From Deltaproteobacteria bacterium (GTDB taxonomy: Bacteria; Desulfobacterota; Binatia; Binatales; Binataceae): 64,000 nucleotides of DNA. The translations under genes were made by a program, and so were the position numbers. Location of the stretch: assembly GCA_021794015.1 (NCBI GenBank), contig JAJYRQ010000009.1:34693-98692 (forward strand), read 5' to 3'. Shown one piece after another: positions 44,748-53,957 of this stretch; positions within the stretch are counted from its first letter, which is position 1; each line of letters begins with the position of its first letter. The notes beneath the pieces are model-generated. The model saw only the letters and a list, made by a program, of their open reading frames with translations, did no database searches and was not told where the DNA came from.

Positions 44748-45272
44748 CTAGGCGCCCTCGCGTTCGCGGAAGGTCTGGCCCGGCATCGGCGGCAGGTTGA
44801 GCACGTCCTTGGGGAAGGCGTGGGCCACGTACTCGACCACCTCGCGCATCGAGACGACCCCGATGGGAGAACCTTGCGCGTCCATCAGCGGCAGGTGGCG
44901 AAACCCCTCGATGACCATTTTGTTGAGCGCGTAAGCCACGGTGGCGTCCACGGGAAGCGTCTGCGGGTTGGGCGTCATGTATGCGGCCACCGGCGTATGC
45001 CCCAGGTCAATCGGCCTGCCGGCGATTTTCATCAGCACGTCGCGCTCGGTAAAGATGCCGCTAAGCTTGCCGGCGCGTGTGACGAGCGCCGAGCCGTGCT
45101 TGCCGGCGCGCATTTGGCGCAGCACTTCGTCCAGTGTGGTCTGCTCGTCGACCACCGGGTTGGAGCGGGAGACGACATTCTTGAGCGTGTCCTTGAAGAA
45201 GGCTGACTCAAGCTCACCGGGTCCGGGATGTTCTTCTTTGAGCGTTCCTTCGGAATCGTCTTCGCCGAGCAT
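44748..45272 (-). CDS. CBS-domain protein
   Basis: 174 residues with two CBS motifs (about 45-105 and 110-165): LDEVLRQMRAGKHGSALVTR followed by KLSGIFTERDVLMKIAGRP, then VAYALNKMVIEGFRHLPLMD and SPIGVVSMREVVEYVAHAFP. A pair of CBS motifs forms one Bateman module that binds adenosine nucleotides. The N-terminal 40 residues are acidic and unconserved. No enzyme or channel domain is attached, so a stand-alone regulator is likely. Confidence 0.9.
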   Translation of the reverse strand: MLGEDDSEGTLKEEHPGPGELESAFFKDTLKNVVSRSNPVVDEQTTLDEVLRQMRAGKHGSALVTRAGKLSGIFTERDVLMKIAGRPIDLGHTPVAAYMTPNPQTLPVDATVAYALNKMVIEGFRHLPLMDAQGSPIGVVSMREVVEYVAHAFPKDVLNLPPMPGQTFREREGA

Positions 45273-45578
45273 GGTAACAGCCTCCCGCCGTCGCCTCGTC
45301 TCCTTGGACGTTAGCGCTGATTGGCGCGCGGTCGCAAGCGCCGGCTAAGGGTCGGGGCCTAAGCCTCCTGGAGACCCGGGCGCCGCCCGGCGGCAGAGCC
45401 GCGCCGGCTTCTTACCCGGAGGCGAACAACCGGACCGCAGCGCAGCCCCTATCCGGGGATGTTACCGCGTGGCTGGGGGTCTGCCCGGCGGTGGCAACGG
45501 CTGCGGCCAAGGAGTAGAGTAAAGCCTTGCTGCGGGGCTGCGGCCAACTGGCCGCGCCGCCCCGAGGGAGGGTGCGTT
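45273..45578. other. Intergenic stretch between divergent CBS and tatA genes
   Basis: About 306 bases. GC-rich with no recognisable open frame. A CCCGAGGGAGGGTG site lies just before the tatA ATG and is a plausible ribosome-binding site. No terminator or promoter hexamers stand out. Confidence 0.5.
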
Positions 45579-45794
45579 ATGGACCTTTTTGCGCCGTCGC
45601 ATCTGTTGATTCTTCTCCTCATTGTCCTGGTGATTTTTGGGCCAAGCAAGCTTGGTGATCTGGGTGGTGCCTTGGGCAAGGCGATTCGCGATTTCAAGCG
45701 CGCCACCACGGAGCCCGAGCCTGAACCCAAGCCGATTACGGCCAAGACGGCGGAGCCGGAAACGCAAGAGCCCCGCGCGATAAATCCAAGTTAG
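45579..45794 (+). CDS. tatA: Sec-independent protein translocase TatA
   Basis: 71 residues. N-terminal membrane helix LFAPSHLLILLLIVLVIFGP, the FGPSKLGDLGGALGKAIRDF hinge and amphipathic helix with the conserved Phe-Gly and Lys-Leu-Gly of TatA, and a charged Glu/Pro-rich tail (TEPEPEPKPITAKTAEPETQ). ATG 45579 is chosen because the frame upstream is unrelated. It forms the oligomeric pore of the twin-arginine system with the TatC/TatB-like pair at 42378-43472. Confidence 0.93.
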   Translation: MDLFAPSHLLILLLIVLVIFGPSKLGDLGGALGKAIRDFKRATTEPEPEPKPITAKTAEPETQEPRAINPS

Positions 45795-46099
45795 TCTGCC
45801 TGCTTAAGCTTCGTCGCACGTAAAGAAGCGCGCCGGGCAGAGTCCAACCTTACAGGGTTCTTCGCGGCGGCAGTCGGCGCGCCAGTTGGCGAAATCGGCG
45901 GGCAGAGAGCGGGGGCGGCGCAAAGGCGGCGTAGTCGGTTCTTAGACCTCGAAGGCACGCGGTTCTTGTATAGCTGCAACGTTTTATCCTAAAGGATGGT
46001 TAGGCGCGGCGCTTGCCCCAGCAAAAGTGGGTCCCGGCGCACGGGATCGACTTCGCGCCGCCTGGAGGCCGGGGCCTTAAGGCCGGAGGAGAGCTAACC
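45795..46099. other. Intergenic leader of cstA
   Basis: About 305 bases, ending in a strong GGAGGAGAG ribosome-binding site before the cstA ATG. In-frame codons upstream of the chosen start are open from 46013 but encode Pro/Gly-rich sequence unlike CstA. No riboswitch-like structure was recognised. Confidence 0.5.
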
Positions 46100-48136
46100 A
46101 TGAAGATTGTGCGGGTCTTGTTCTGGGCCGCGGTGGCGGCGCTCGGCGCGGGAGGGCTGGCTCTTATCGCTACGGCGCGCGGCGAGCAGCGGCCCGGAGC
46201 CCTGTGGTTCGTGGTGGCGGCGGTCTGCTGCTACATGATTGGCTACCGCTTCTACGCGCTTTTCATTGCCAACCGGGTGCTGGAGCTGGACGATTCGCGG
46301 CCGACCCCGGCGGTGCGCCTCAACAACGGCCGCGACTACGTGCCGACCCCGCGCCTGGTGACGCTGGGACATCACTTTGCGGCAATCGCCGGTCCCGGAC
46401 CGCTGGTCGGGCCGACCTTGGCGGCTCAATTCGGTTTTCTGCCCGGCACGTTGTGGATCGTCGTGGGCGCCATCCTGGGCGGTTGCGTCCAGGACTTCGT
46501 GATTCTCGGCTTGTCGGTAAAGCGTGACGGCCGCTCGCTCGGCCAGATCGCGCGCGAAGAGATAGGACCGCTGGGCGGGCTGACGGCCTTGGCCGGCGTG
46601 CTCCTTATTATGCTCCCCTTGCTGGCAGTGCTCGGGCTGGTGGTCGTCAACGCGATGAAAAACAGCACCTGGGCGACCTCGACCGTGGCTGCGACGATTC
46701 CGATCGCGATGCTGGTCGGCCTGTACATAACGCATTGGCGGCCGGGGCGCGTTCTGGAGGGGTCGCTAATCGGGCTGGTGCTAATCCTGGGAGCGGTGGT
46801 GGGCGGCAAGTATGTCGGGGATTTCCAGTGGGGTAGAGATTATCTCCTTATCGATGGGCCGCACCTGGCTTTGCTGGTGATTGCCTACGGCTTTTTCGCC
46901 TCGGTGCTGCCGGTCTGGCTTTTGCTGGCTCCGCGCGACTACCTGTCGACGTTCATCAAGGTGGGCACGATCGTGGCCTTGGGTCTCGCGATCATCTGGC
47001 TCAATCCGGCGATCCAGCTTCCGCCGCTCACGCAGTTCACCAACGGCACCGGTCCCATCTTCGGCGGCAAGGTTTTTCCCTTTGCCTTTATCACGATTGC
47101 CTGCGGGGCGATCTCGGGATGGCATTCGCTGGTCTCCTCGGGAACGACCCCGAAGCTGCTCACCCGGGAGCGGGATGCGCGGCTGGTCGGCTACGGCGGC
47201 ATGATGATGGAGTCGTTCGTGGCGATTGTGGCAATGGTGGCGGCGATCTCGCTGCAGCCGGGCGTCTACTTCGCGATTAACAGCCCGGTGGGTGTGGTCG
47301 GCGTGGGGGCTGCGGCTGCGGCGAAGATCAGTTCCTGGGGCTTTCCGGTAACCCACGCGCAGATGGCGGCGCTGGCGCATTCGATCGGCGAGCTTTCGGT
47401 CTACGCGCGCACCGGGGGCGCTCCTTCGCTGGCGGTTGGGATGGCGCACATCTTTTCGCGCACGCTGGGAGGCGAGGCGCTGATGGCGGTGTGGTACCAT
47501 TTCGCCATCATGTTCGAGGCGATCTTCATTTTGAGCACGCTGGATGCGGGCACGCGGATCGGCCGCTACATGCTTCAGGACCTGCTCAGCCATATCCATC
47601 CGAGCCTGCGCAACAGCGGCTCATACGTGAACATCGTGTTGACGTCGGCGCTGATTTGCGCGGCCTGGGGCTATTTTCTCTACTTCGGTTCGATCGATCC
47701 GCTGGGCGGGATCAATTCGCTCTGGCCGCTGTTCGGAATCGCCAACCAGATGCTGGCCTCGATCGCGCTGTGCGTGGCGACGACGGCGATCATCCGGCAG
47801 GGCAAGGCGCGCTACGCCTTTGTAACGCTGCTGCCGCTGGTCTGGCTGCTGTGTGTCACGCTTACCGCGGCCTGGCAGAAGCTCTTTAGCCCTGCGCCCA
47901 ATGTTGGCTTCCTGGCGCATGCCGGCGTGCTGGGCGGCAAGCTCGCGGCCGGAGTCTTGACCCCCGCGCAGGCGCTCGCCACGAGTCGGCTTCTCTGGAA
48001 CGACCGCGTCGACGCGGTTCTAACGGTGCTGCTGATAGCCGTGGTGGTGGTCATCGTCGTCGATTCGGTCAGGGTATGGAGCAGGCTGCTTGTAGGAGGA
48101 CAGGGCGCGGCCGGCAAGGCGCGCGAGGCGGCGTAA
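46100..48136 (+). CDS. cstA: Carbon starvation protein CstA (peptide/pyruvate transporter family)
   Basis: Polytopic membrane transporter of the CstA family. Hallmarks: CYMIGYRFYALFIANRVLEL, LGHHFAAIAGPGPLVGPTLA, GCVQDFVILGLSVKRDGRSL, ITIACGAISGWHSLVSSGTT and FEAIFILSTLDAGTRIGRYM. 678 residues with about 16 membrane segments, the normal size of CstA/BtsT transporters, which import peptides or pyruvate under nutrient limitation. Starts at ATG 46100 with GGAGGAGAG seven bases upstream. No sensor histidine kinase gene adjoins it. Confidence 0.96.
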   Translation: MKIVRVLFWAAVAALGAGGLALIATARGEQRPGALWFVVAAVCCYMIGYRFYALFIANRVLELDDSRPTPAVRLNNGRDYVPTPRLVTLGHHFAAIAGPGPLVGPTLAAQFGFLPGTLWIVVGAILGGCVQDFVILGLSVKRDGRSLGQIAREEIGPLGGLTALAGVLLIMLPLLAVLGLVVVNAMKNSTWATSTVAATIPIAMLVGLYITHWRPGRVLEGSLIGLVLILGAVVGGKYVGDFQWGRDYLLIDGPHLALLVIAYGFFASVLPVWLLLAPRDYLSTFIKVGTIVALGLAIIWLNPAIQLPPLTQFTNGTGPIFGGKVFPFAFITIACGAISGWHSLVSSGTTPKLLTRERDARLVGYGGMMMESFVAIVAMVAAISLQPGVYFAINSPVGVVGVGAAAAAKISSWGFPVTHAQMAALAHSIGELSVYARTGGAPSLAVGMAHIFSRTLGGEALMAVWYHFAIMFEAIFILSTLDAGTRIGRYMLQDLLSHIHPSLRNSGSYVNIVLTSALICAAWGYFLYFGSIDPLGGINSLWPLFGIANQMLASIALCVATTAIIRQGKARYAFVTLLPLVWLLCVTLTAAWQKLFSPAPNVGFLAHAGVLGGKLAAGVLTPAQALATSRLLWNDRVDAVLTVLLIAVVVVIVVDSVRVWSRLLVGGQGAAGKAREAA

Positions 48137-48256
48137 TGAGCGAGACTCGAGCACGCGCCGCACAAGATCGAAAAAAGTCGCGCGGGACGCGGCCTGCCAC
48201 CGCCGCCGCGGTCGGCTCGAGGAGAGGATCGATCTGACCTCTGGTTGAACGCTTGC

Positions 48257-48384
48257 GCTGCCCGCCTGGGACGCTGGGTCCTGTGCAAGGGACGGCCGCG
48301 AACCCCGCCAGGTCCGGAAGGAAGCAACGGTACCGGCTAGCGCCCTGTGCCGCAGGTCTACCTGGCGCTCGCCGGGCGGGCGGC
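48257..48384 (+). ncRNA. ffs: Bacterial small signal recognition particle RNA (4.5S-type)
   Basis: Contains the conserved apical domain CCGCCAGGTCCGGAAGGAAG and the closing CAACGG. The ends GCTGCCCGCC (48257-48266) and GGCGGGCGGC (48375-48384) pair into a long stem, giving an RNA of about 128 nucleotides. It lies just upstream of dnaX, the classical location of the small SRP RNA. Works with Ffh to target membrane proteins. Confidence 0.93.
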
Positions 48385-48407
48385 ACCCCTTTGATGCGGT
48401 TAAGGCG

Positions 48408-50501
48408 ATGAGTTCAGATGTCACGCCTCATCTGGTGCTGACGCGCAAGTGGCGCCCGGAGCGGTTCGACGAGCTGGTCGGCCAGGAGCACGTTACGCGC
48501 GGCCTGGTCAACGCGCTTAAGACCGGCCGGCTCGCGCACGCCTATCTTTTTACCGGCATCCGCGGGGTGGGCAAGACCAGCGCCGCGCGGATTCTGGCCG
48601 CTTGCCTTAACTGCGTCGAGGGGCCGACGCCCAAGCCGTGCGGCCGCTGTCCGGCCTGCGTCGAGGTACGGCAGGGATGCGCCCTTGACGTGGTTGAGAT
48701 TGACGGCGCGACCTACCGTAAATTGGACGACGCCCGGGCGATCATCGAAAATCTGGCCTATCGTCCGGCGCGTGATCGCTTCAAGGTCTACATCATCGAC
48801 GAGGCCCACCAGTTGACCGACCAGGCCTTCAATGCGCTCTTGAAAACGCTGGAAGAGCCTCCCGCGCATGTCAGGTTTGTGCTGGCGACGACCGAGCCGC
48901 AGAAGATGCCCGAGACCATCCTGTCGCGCTTGCAGCGCTACGACTTCAGGCGCATTCCGATCGGCGCGGTCGTGGGGCGGCTGAGCGACCTGGCCGCGCG
49001 CGAAGGGGCGCAAGTCGAGCCCGCAGCCCTGCAGCTCTTGGCGCATGAGGCCGGGGGCAGCATGCGCGACGCCGAACGGATGCTCGAAACGGTGCTCGCC
49101 GCCGCCGGGGATGCCGTAAGCGAGCAAGCGGCGGCCGAAACCCTGGGCGTGGCCAGCAGGAACTCGGTCATGGCTCTGACGCGCGCCATACTGGAACGCG
49201 ACGCGCCGGCCGCGCTTAGGCACTTGCGCGAGGAGTGCCGGCGCGGCGTTGACTTCGCCACGCTCGGCCGTGCGCTGCTCGAAACGATACGCAGCCTTGC
49301 CATGGCGCGTCTGGGCGCCGCGCTGGCTGAGGAACTGCTCGAGGGGCTGCCCGATCAGGAAATGGCCGAGTTGAAGGAACTCTCCGGGCGTGCCTCGGGG
49401 CGGGACCTGATGCGGCTGTTCAAACTGCTCGCCGACGCCCAGGAGCAGATCCTGCGCTCGCCGTACGCCGACCTGCTGCTCGAGATGGCCGTGCTCAGGA
49501 TGGCTTCGCTGGCGCCGGTGATGGATGCCGAAGAGCTGCTCAAAGCGGTGCGTGACGCCGCGCGGGCCCAGGCGGTCGCGCCCCCGCGCGGAGAAGGCGG
49601 CTCGGGCGGTGGCCACGCCCGCCAGGCCGCGGCCGGCGGCACAGCCCCAGGGGATCGCGCCGGGCCGCCGAAGCAGGCGGCGGCGCCCGAACAAGGCGGC
49701 CCCGCCGCTGCGCGCCAGTCGGCGGGCGCAGCCGCGACGGCAAGCCGCCTGCCCAGCGAAACCTCCGGCGAAGAAGGCCCGCCCGGACTGCGCGCGTTCA
49801 TCCGGACGCAACGGGCCGCGCTTGCCGGCTTCATGGAGCATGGCGCGCGGCTCGAGCTGGTCGGCGATACCCTGCGTATCGTTCCCCGCAACGATATTTA
49901 TGTACGCTACCTGGCCGACAATCGAGGCGTAGTTGCCGACTTGGCCAGCCGATTCTACGGCCGGCCGATCGGCGTCGAGCTGGTCGTCAGCCGCGCGCCG
50001 GCGCACGCCGCTGCCGGGTCTGGCCAGCCTGCCCGGCAAACGGAGGCCGCGCAGGCCGTCGCGAGCAAGCAGAACGCAGCCGCCGCGCCGCCCCGGCAAA
50101 GCCGAGCCGGAGCAGCGCAAGCCTCCCCGGCGGGCAACGCCGGCACAACGCTCGGCGCGGCTCCCGGCCAGACACCCCTCGGGGCCGGGCCGCAAGCGCC
50201 CGAGCCGCGGACCGCGCAAGAGCGACCGGCGCGCCGGCGAAAGCCGCCTGCCGCGCCGGCGCAGTCGCCCCCGGTTGAAGCGCTCGACCCCGGCAACGCT
50301 GCGCCCGCCCCGTCTGCGGCGTCTTCTCAAACCGGCGCCAGCGCCAGCGGACAGACCGACAACGGCGCGCAGGAATGCCTGACCGACCCCACCGTGCGCA
50401 AACTCATCCACCTGCTGGAGGCTCGCTTCGTTGGAATGCGCCGGCGCCGGCTCAAGGAAACGCCGATAGCCGACGATTCCAGGGTCGAGGGGGAATCGTG
50501 A
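48408..50501 (+). CDS. dnaX: DNA polymerase III gamma/tau subunit
   Basis: Clamp-loader ATPase. N-terminal RPERFDELVGQEHVTRGLVN, Walker A GIRGVGKTSAARILAACLNC, zinc-binding cysteines in CLNCVEGPTPKPCGRCPAC, Walker B VYIIDEAHQLTDQAFNALLK, and the SRC-type arginine finger LSRLQRYDF. Residues 390-450 and 530-660 are Ala/Pro/Gln-rich linkers flanking a short conserved block (GARLELVGDTLRIVPRNDIY). 697 residues. No A-rich slippery site was seen, so gamma by frameshift is not evident. The segment IDGATYRKLDDARAI replaces the commoner 'DAASNRGVDDIR'. Confidence 0.96.
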   Translation: MSSDVTPHLVLTRKWRPERFDELVGQEHVTRGLVNALKTGRLAHAYLFTGIRGVGKTSAARILAACLNCVEGPTPKPCGRCPACVEVRQGCALDVVEIDGATYRKLDDARAIIENLAYRPARDRFKVYIIDEAHQLTDQAFNALLKTLEEPPAHVRFVLATTEPQKMPETILSRLQRYDFRRIPIGAVVGRLSDLAAREGAQVEPAALQLLAHEAGGSMRDAERMLETVLAAAGDAVSEQAAAETLGVASRNSVMALTRAILERDAPAALRHLREECRRGVDFATLGRALLETIRSLAMARLGAALAEELLEGLPDQEMAELKELSGRASGRDLMRLFKLLADAQEQILRSPYADLLLEMAVLRMASLAPVMDAEELLKAVRDAARAQAVAPPRGEGGSGGGHARQAAAGGTAPGDRAGPPKQAAAPEQGGPAAARQSAGAAATASRLPSETSGEEGPPGLRAFIRTQRAALAGFMEHGARLELVGDTLRIVPRNDIYVRYLADNRGVVADLASRFYGRPIGVELVVSRAPAHAAAGSGQPARQTEAAQAVASKQNAAAAPPRQSRAGAAQASPAGNAGTTLGAAPGQTPLGAGPQAPEPRTAQERPARRRKPPAAPAQSPPVEALDPGNAAPAPSAASSQTGASASGQTDNGAQECLTDPTVRKLIHLLEARFVGMRRRRLKETPIADDSRVEGES

Positions 50502-50542
50502 CCGCGTGCCCGGCCGGTTGCGGGCAGCGTTCGGAGGGTCCC

Positions 50543-50872
50543 ATGTCCGAGTTCGATTTGACAACGCTTTTGCAGCAGGCCCGCGGCTTCCAGGAGCGGC
50601 TCAAGCAGCTTCAGGACGAGATGGCGCTTAAAACCGTGGAAGCCCAGGCCGGCGCCGGCATGGTCCGCGTGGTGGTCGACGGCGCACTGCGCGTGCGCAA
50701 GATCGAGCTGGACCCTGCTTTGCTGGCAGCCAACGACAAGGCCATGATCGAGGACCTCGTGGTGGTGGCGATCAACGAAGCACTGGGCCGAGCACAGGAA
50801 ATGGTGGCCAGCCAGGCCGGGATGAAGCCTCTGCTCGATGCGTTCAACTTGACCGGAAAGGGAGAGGCGTAG
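50543..50872 (+). CDS. YbaB/EbfC nucleoid-associated protein
   Basis: 109 residues from ATG 50543 with GGAGGGTCCC upstream. Helical N-terminus FDLTTLLQQARGFQERLKQL and the conserved core EAQAGAGMVRVVVDGALRVR, KIELDPALL and EDLVVVAINEALGRAQEM. Forms dimers that bind and bridge DNA. Second gene of dnaX-ybaB-recR, a conserved order in bacteria; recR starts 15 bases later. Confidence 0.93.
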   Translation: MSEFDLTTLLQQARGFQERLKQLQDEMALKTVEAQAGAGMVRVVVDGALRVRKIELDPALLAANDKAMIEDLVVVAINEALGRAQEMVASQAGMKPLLDAFNLTGKGEA

Positions 50873-50887
50873 AGCGGGCCGCAGACG

Positions 50888-51517
50888 ATGGCGGAGCAGC
50901 CGCGAAAGCGTCCCAACGGGTTGCCGCCGGCGATGGTTCAGGTGGTCGCCGAACTGTCGCGCTTGCCGGGGGTGGGCGACAAGAGCGCGTCGCGGATGGC
51001 GCTTAGCCTTTTGGCGCGCCCGCGCGAAGAGGTCCTGGCCCTGGCCGAGGCGCTGCTCGAGATGAAGGAGCGCGTCAGCCTGTGCCAGCAGTGCTACGGG
51101 CTCTCGGAAGGCCCGCGCTGCGTGGTGTGCCAGAACAGCCTGCGCGAACATAGCTTGCTCTGCGTGGTGGAAGGGCCAGCCGACCTGCTCGCCATCGAGC
51201 GCACGCGCTCCTACAACGGCCTCTACCATGTTCTCCACGGGGCGCTGTCGCCGCTGGACGGCGTGGGGCCCGACCATCTGCGGCTCAATGAGTTGGTCGC
51301 GCGGCTCACGGCGCCGGCGGCGGCCGTGCGCGAGGTAATCGTGGCCACCGGAGCCACCGTCGCCGGCGAAGCGACGGCCCTCTACGTGGCGCGGCTGCTC
51401 AAGCCGCTGGGCATCAAGACGACCCGGCTGGCGCGCGGCCTGCCAGCGGGCGCCGACCTCGACTACAGCGACGCGGCAACCTTGGTCAGCGCTCTGGCCG
51501 GCCGGCGCGACCTGTAA
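50888..51517 (+). CDS. recR: Recombination protein RecR
   Basis: 209 residues. Helix-hairpin-helix LSRLPGVGDKSASRMALSLL, the zinc finger SLCQQCYGLSEGPRCVVCQN (C4), a Toprim domain with LCVVEGPADLLAIERTRSYN and YNGLYHVLHGALSPLDGVGP, and a C-terminal Walker-like ARGLPAGADLDYSDAATLVS. Forms rings that act with RecO (encoded at 21906-22667) in RecA loading. Third gene of the dnaX operon. Confidence 0.97.
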   Translation: MAEQPRKRPNGLPPAMVQVVAELSRLPGVGDKSASRMALSLLARPREEVLALAEALLEMKERVSLCQQCYGLSEGPRCVVCQNSLREHSLLCVVEGPADLLAIERTRSYNGLYHVLHGALSPLDGVGPDHLRLNELVARLTAPAAAVREVIVATGATVAGEATALYVARLLKPLGIKTTRLARGLPAGADLDYSDAATLVSALAGRRDL

Positions 51518-51730
51518 CCCGCCTGAGCGCGCCTATGGGCCGCGCCCGTGCACCCGCGCGCATCTCTGTTGATGTGGCGCGGGCCTCAGGCGCGCAGCCT
51601 TGCACCTGCGATGCGGCCGGGGCTAAGATCTCTCACGTTTCCTGTCCGCGTTGATTTCTTAAGGGTGCGCGCCGGCCGCGCCGGATGCGCGGCGGCGCGA
51701 ACGATCCGACACTAAGGAGGATAAAGGCCC

Positions 51731-52312
51731 ATGGCGTTTGAACTGCCTCAATTGCCTTATGCCAAGGATGCGCTGGCCCCGTACATCTCGGCCGAGACGC
51801 TCGATTTCCACTGGGGCAAGCATCATGCCGCTTACGTTAATCGCCTCAACGAGCTGACCGCCGGGTCGAGCTGGGCGAGCGCCTCGCTTGAAGAGATCGT
51901 CAAGAAGGCGGGTCCGGGTGCGATCTTTAACCAGGCCGCGCAGCATTGGAACCACAGCTTTTACTGGAAGTCGATGAAGCCCGGGGGCGGAGGCTCGATC
52001 CCCGGCGTTGTCGAAAAAGCTCTCAAGGAGGCCTTCGGCGACCTGAACGCGTTTCGCAAGAAGTTTTCCGAGGCGGCCGCAGGTCATTTCGGAAGCGGCT
52101 GGGCGTGGTTGGTCAAGGCGCCCGACGGCTCGCTGCAGGTCGAAGGCACGCACGACGCCGGCAACCCGCTGGTGGCAGGCAAGGTGCCGCTCTTGACCTG
52201 CGATGTTTGGGAACACGCCTACTATATCGACTACCGCAACGCGCGGGCGAAATACATCGAGGCCTGGTGGAACCTGGTCAATTGGGAGTTTGCCGCGGCC
52301 AACCTTAAGTGA
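51731..52312 (+). CDS. sodB: Superoxide dismutase, iron type
   Basis: 193 residues. Metal ligands: His27 in LDFHWGKHHAAYVNRLNEL, His in QHWNHSFYWKSM, and Asp/His in CDVWEHAYYIDYRNARAKYI. The segment NQAAQHWNHSFYW carries the Gln placed as in iron-type enzymes, rather than the GG-x-x-NH pattern of Mn types. Strong ribosome-binding site AAGGAGG nine bases before the ATG. Cytoplasmic defence against superoxide; single-gene unit between recR and the convergent regulator pair. Confidence 0.95.
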   Translation: MAFELPQLPYAKDALAPYISAETLDFHWGKHHAAYVNRLNELTAGSSWASASLEEIVKKAGPGAIFNQAAQHWNHSFYWKSMKPGGGGSIPGVVEKALKEAFGDLNAFRKKFSEAAAGHFGSGWAWLVKAPDGSLQVEGTHDAGNPLVAGKVPLLTCDVWEHAYYIDYRNARAKYIEAWWNLVNWEFAAANLK

Positions 52313-52435
52313 GCAGCGGCGGCGCGGGCCGTTGCCGGCGGCAACCAGCCCGGCGCCGGCCCCAAGCGTTGTCTCCCCCCCTGCTTGTCGCTGCGACCGG
52401 CGTTGGCGCGAACCGCCGGCGCCCTGGTCGCGGCG

Positions 52436-52888
52436 TCAGGAGGGGCCGTTCTTGCCGCGCCTTTCCAGGAACTCCAGGGTTGCCTCGGTTGCTCGGGCGG
52501 TGGCGGCCAGTTCGAGTTGCGCGCGGATGCGGTTGGCAAGCTGGCGGCGGAAGACCGGCTTGGCGAGGAAATCGCTGACTCCGAGGCGTATCCCCTCGGC
52601 GCGCGCGTCCATGTCATCGCGCGCGGTAATCATGATGACCGGGATTTCGGCGGTTTGTTGGTCGCCTTTTAGCTGGCGGCAGACCTCGAAGCCGTCCATC
52701 TCGGGCATCATGAGGTCGAGCAGTATGACGTCGACCGGTTTTTCCCGCGCCAGGCGCAGGCACTCGGGTCCCGAGTTCGCTTCAATCGCTTCGAAGCCTT
52801 CCCGCCGCAGGTAATGCGACAGAATAGCGACGGTGTCGGGGTCGTCGTCGACCACCATCACCTGGGGTGCTCTTTCAAGTTCAGCCAT
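52436..52888 (-). CDS. Stand-alone response regulator receiver protein
   Basis: 150 residues from ATG 52888. CheY-like receiver domain: acid pair in VMVVDDDPDTVAILSHYLRR, phosphoacceptor Asp58 in DVILLDLMMPEMDGFEVCRQ, Thr/Lys switch residues in VIMITARDDMDARAEGIRLG and FLAKPVFRRQL. The 20-residue C-terminal tail has no output domain. Its start overlaps the end of the sigma-54 activator gene by 8 bases, so the two are co-translated; the activator itself has no receiver domain, which suggests they work as a pair. Confidence 0.93.
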   Translation of the reverse strand: MAELERAPQVMVVDDDPDTVAILSHYLRREGFEAIEANSGPECLRLAREKPVDVILLDLMMPEMDGFEVCRQLKGDQQTAEIPVIMITARDDMDARAEGIRLGVSDFLAKPVFRRQLANRIRAQLELAATARATEATLEFLERRGKNGPS

Positions 52889-53957
52889 CGCTGCCTCGCG
52901 CTTGCGCAAGCGGCGCCGGCACGCCATTGGCGATGACGCCGCACCGTCGCAGCTTGGCGGCAAAGGTGGTGCGTTTAAGGCCGAGCAGCCGCGCCGCCGC
53001 CTGCTTGTTGCCGCCGGTACGCCGCAGTGCCTCGTTGATCATTTTGCCCTCGAGATTGCGGACCACGGCGTTGAGATTTACCGCTCCGTCGCCCAGCGAC
53101 GGCACCGGCGGGTCCGGCCGGCCTCGAACCCACTCGGCCATGGCCGGGGGCAGCACGGAGACGTCGATCACGTCGCCGTCGCACAGGATCACCAGCCGCT
53201 CGACCAGGTTTTCCAGCTCGCGCACGTTGCCGGGCCAGTCGTAGGACCAGAGCGCGACCATTGCCTCGCGGCTTATCGTCCGTTGGCGTCCCCCCGGGCG
53301 TTTGCTAAGCCGCTCCAGGAAGTGGTCGAGCAGCAGGGCAATGTCCGAGCGGCGATCGCGCAGCGGCGGCAGCGTTACCGGCACCACGTGCAGGCGGTAG
53401 AAGAGGTCTTCACGAAAGCGGCCGCCGCGCATCGCAGCCTCGAGGTCGATGTTGCCGGCGGCGACCACGCGCACGTCGACGCGCGCCGGGCGGTCCGAGC
53501 CCACCGCGCGCACCAGGCCGTCCTCGAGCACGCGCAACAGCTTGGCCTGCAAAGGCAGCGGCATCTCGCCGATCTCGTCGAGGAAAATCGTCCCGCCGTC
53601 GGCGCTGCCGAACAGCCCCAGCCGGGCTCCGGTGGCCCCGGTGAACGCGCCCCGCTCGTGCCCGAACATTTCCGATTCCAGGAGATCGTGCGGGATCGCC
53701 GCGCAGTTGACCGGTACGAAGGGCCGGCTGTACCGACGCGAAAGCCCGTGGATCATCCGGGCAACGACTTCCTTGCCGGTGCCGCTCTCGCCGGTTATCA
53801 GCACGGTCGCGTCAGTGGGCGCCACACGCCTTATCAGTTGGCGCAGCTTAACGATGACCGGATGTTCGCCGACGAGCATCCGCTCGACGCCGGCCAAGAC
53901 GCCGCTCTGTGGCTGATTGGCCTCCAACTCTACCAGCGCTTCGGGTTTCACGCCCAA
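52881..53957 (-). CDS. Sigma-54-dependent transcriptional activator (no receiver domain)
   Basis: AAA+ enhancer-binding protein of 358 residues. Walker A LITGESGTGKEVVARMIHGL, the sigma-54-contacting loop FGHERGAFTGATGARLGLFG, Walker B GGTIFLDEIGEMPLPLQAKL, arginine finger region REDLFYRLHVVPVTLPPLRD, and a Fis-type helix-turn-helix at the C-terminus (GGNKQAAARLLGLKRTTFAA). Only about 25 residues precede the AAA domain, so no receiver, GAF or PAS domain controls it. The next gene is a single-domain receiver overlapping it. Confidence 0.95.
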   Translation of the reverse strand: MGVKPEALVELEANQPQSGVLAGVERMLVGEHPVIVKLRQLIRRVAPTDATVLITGESGTGKEVVARMIHGLSRRYSRPFVPVNCAAIPHDLLESEMFGHERGAFTGATGARLGLFGSADGGTIFLDEIGEMPLPLQAKLLRVLEDGLVRAVGSDRPARVDVRVVAAGNIDLEAAMRGGRFREDLFYRLHVVPVTLPPLRDRRSDIALLLDHFLERLSKRPGGRQRTISREAMVALWSYDWPGNVRELENLVERLVILCDGDVIDVSVLPPAMAEWVRGRPDPPVPSLGDGAVNLNAVVRNLEGKMINEALRRTGGNKQAAARLLGLKRTTFAAKLRRCGVIANGVPAPLAQARGSDG

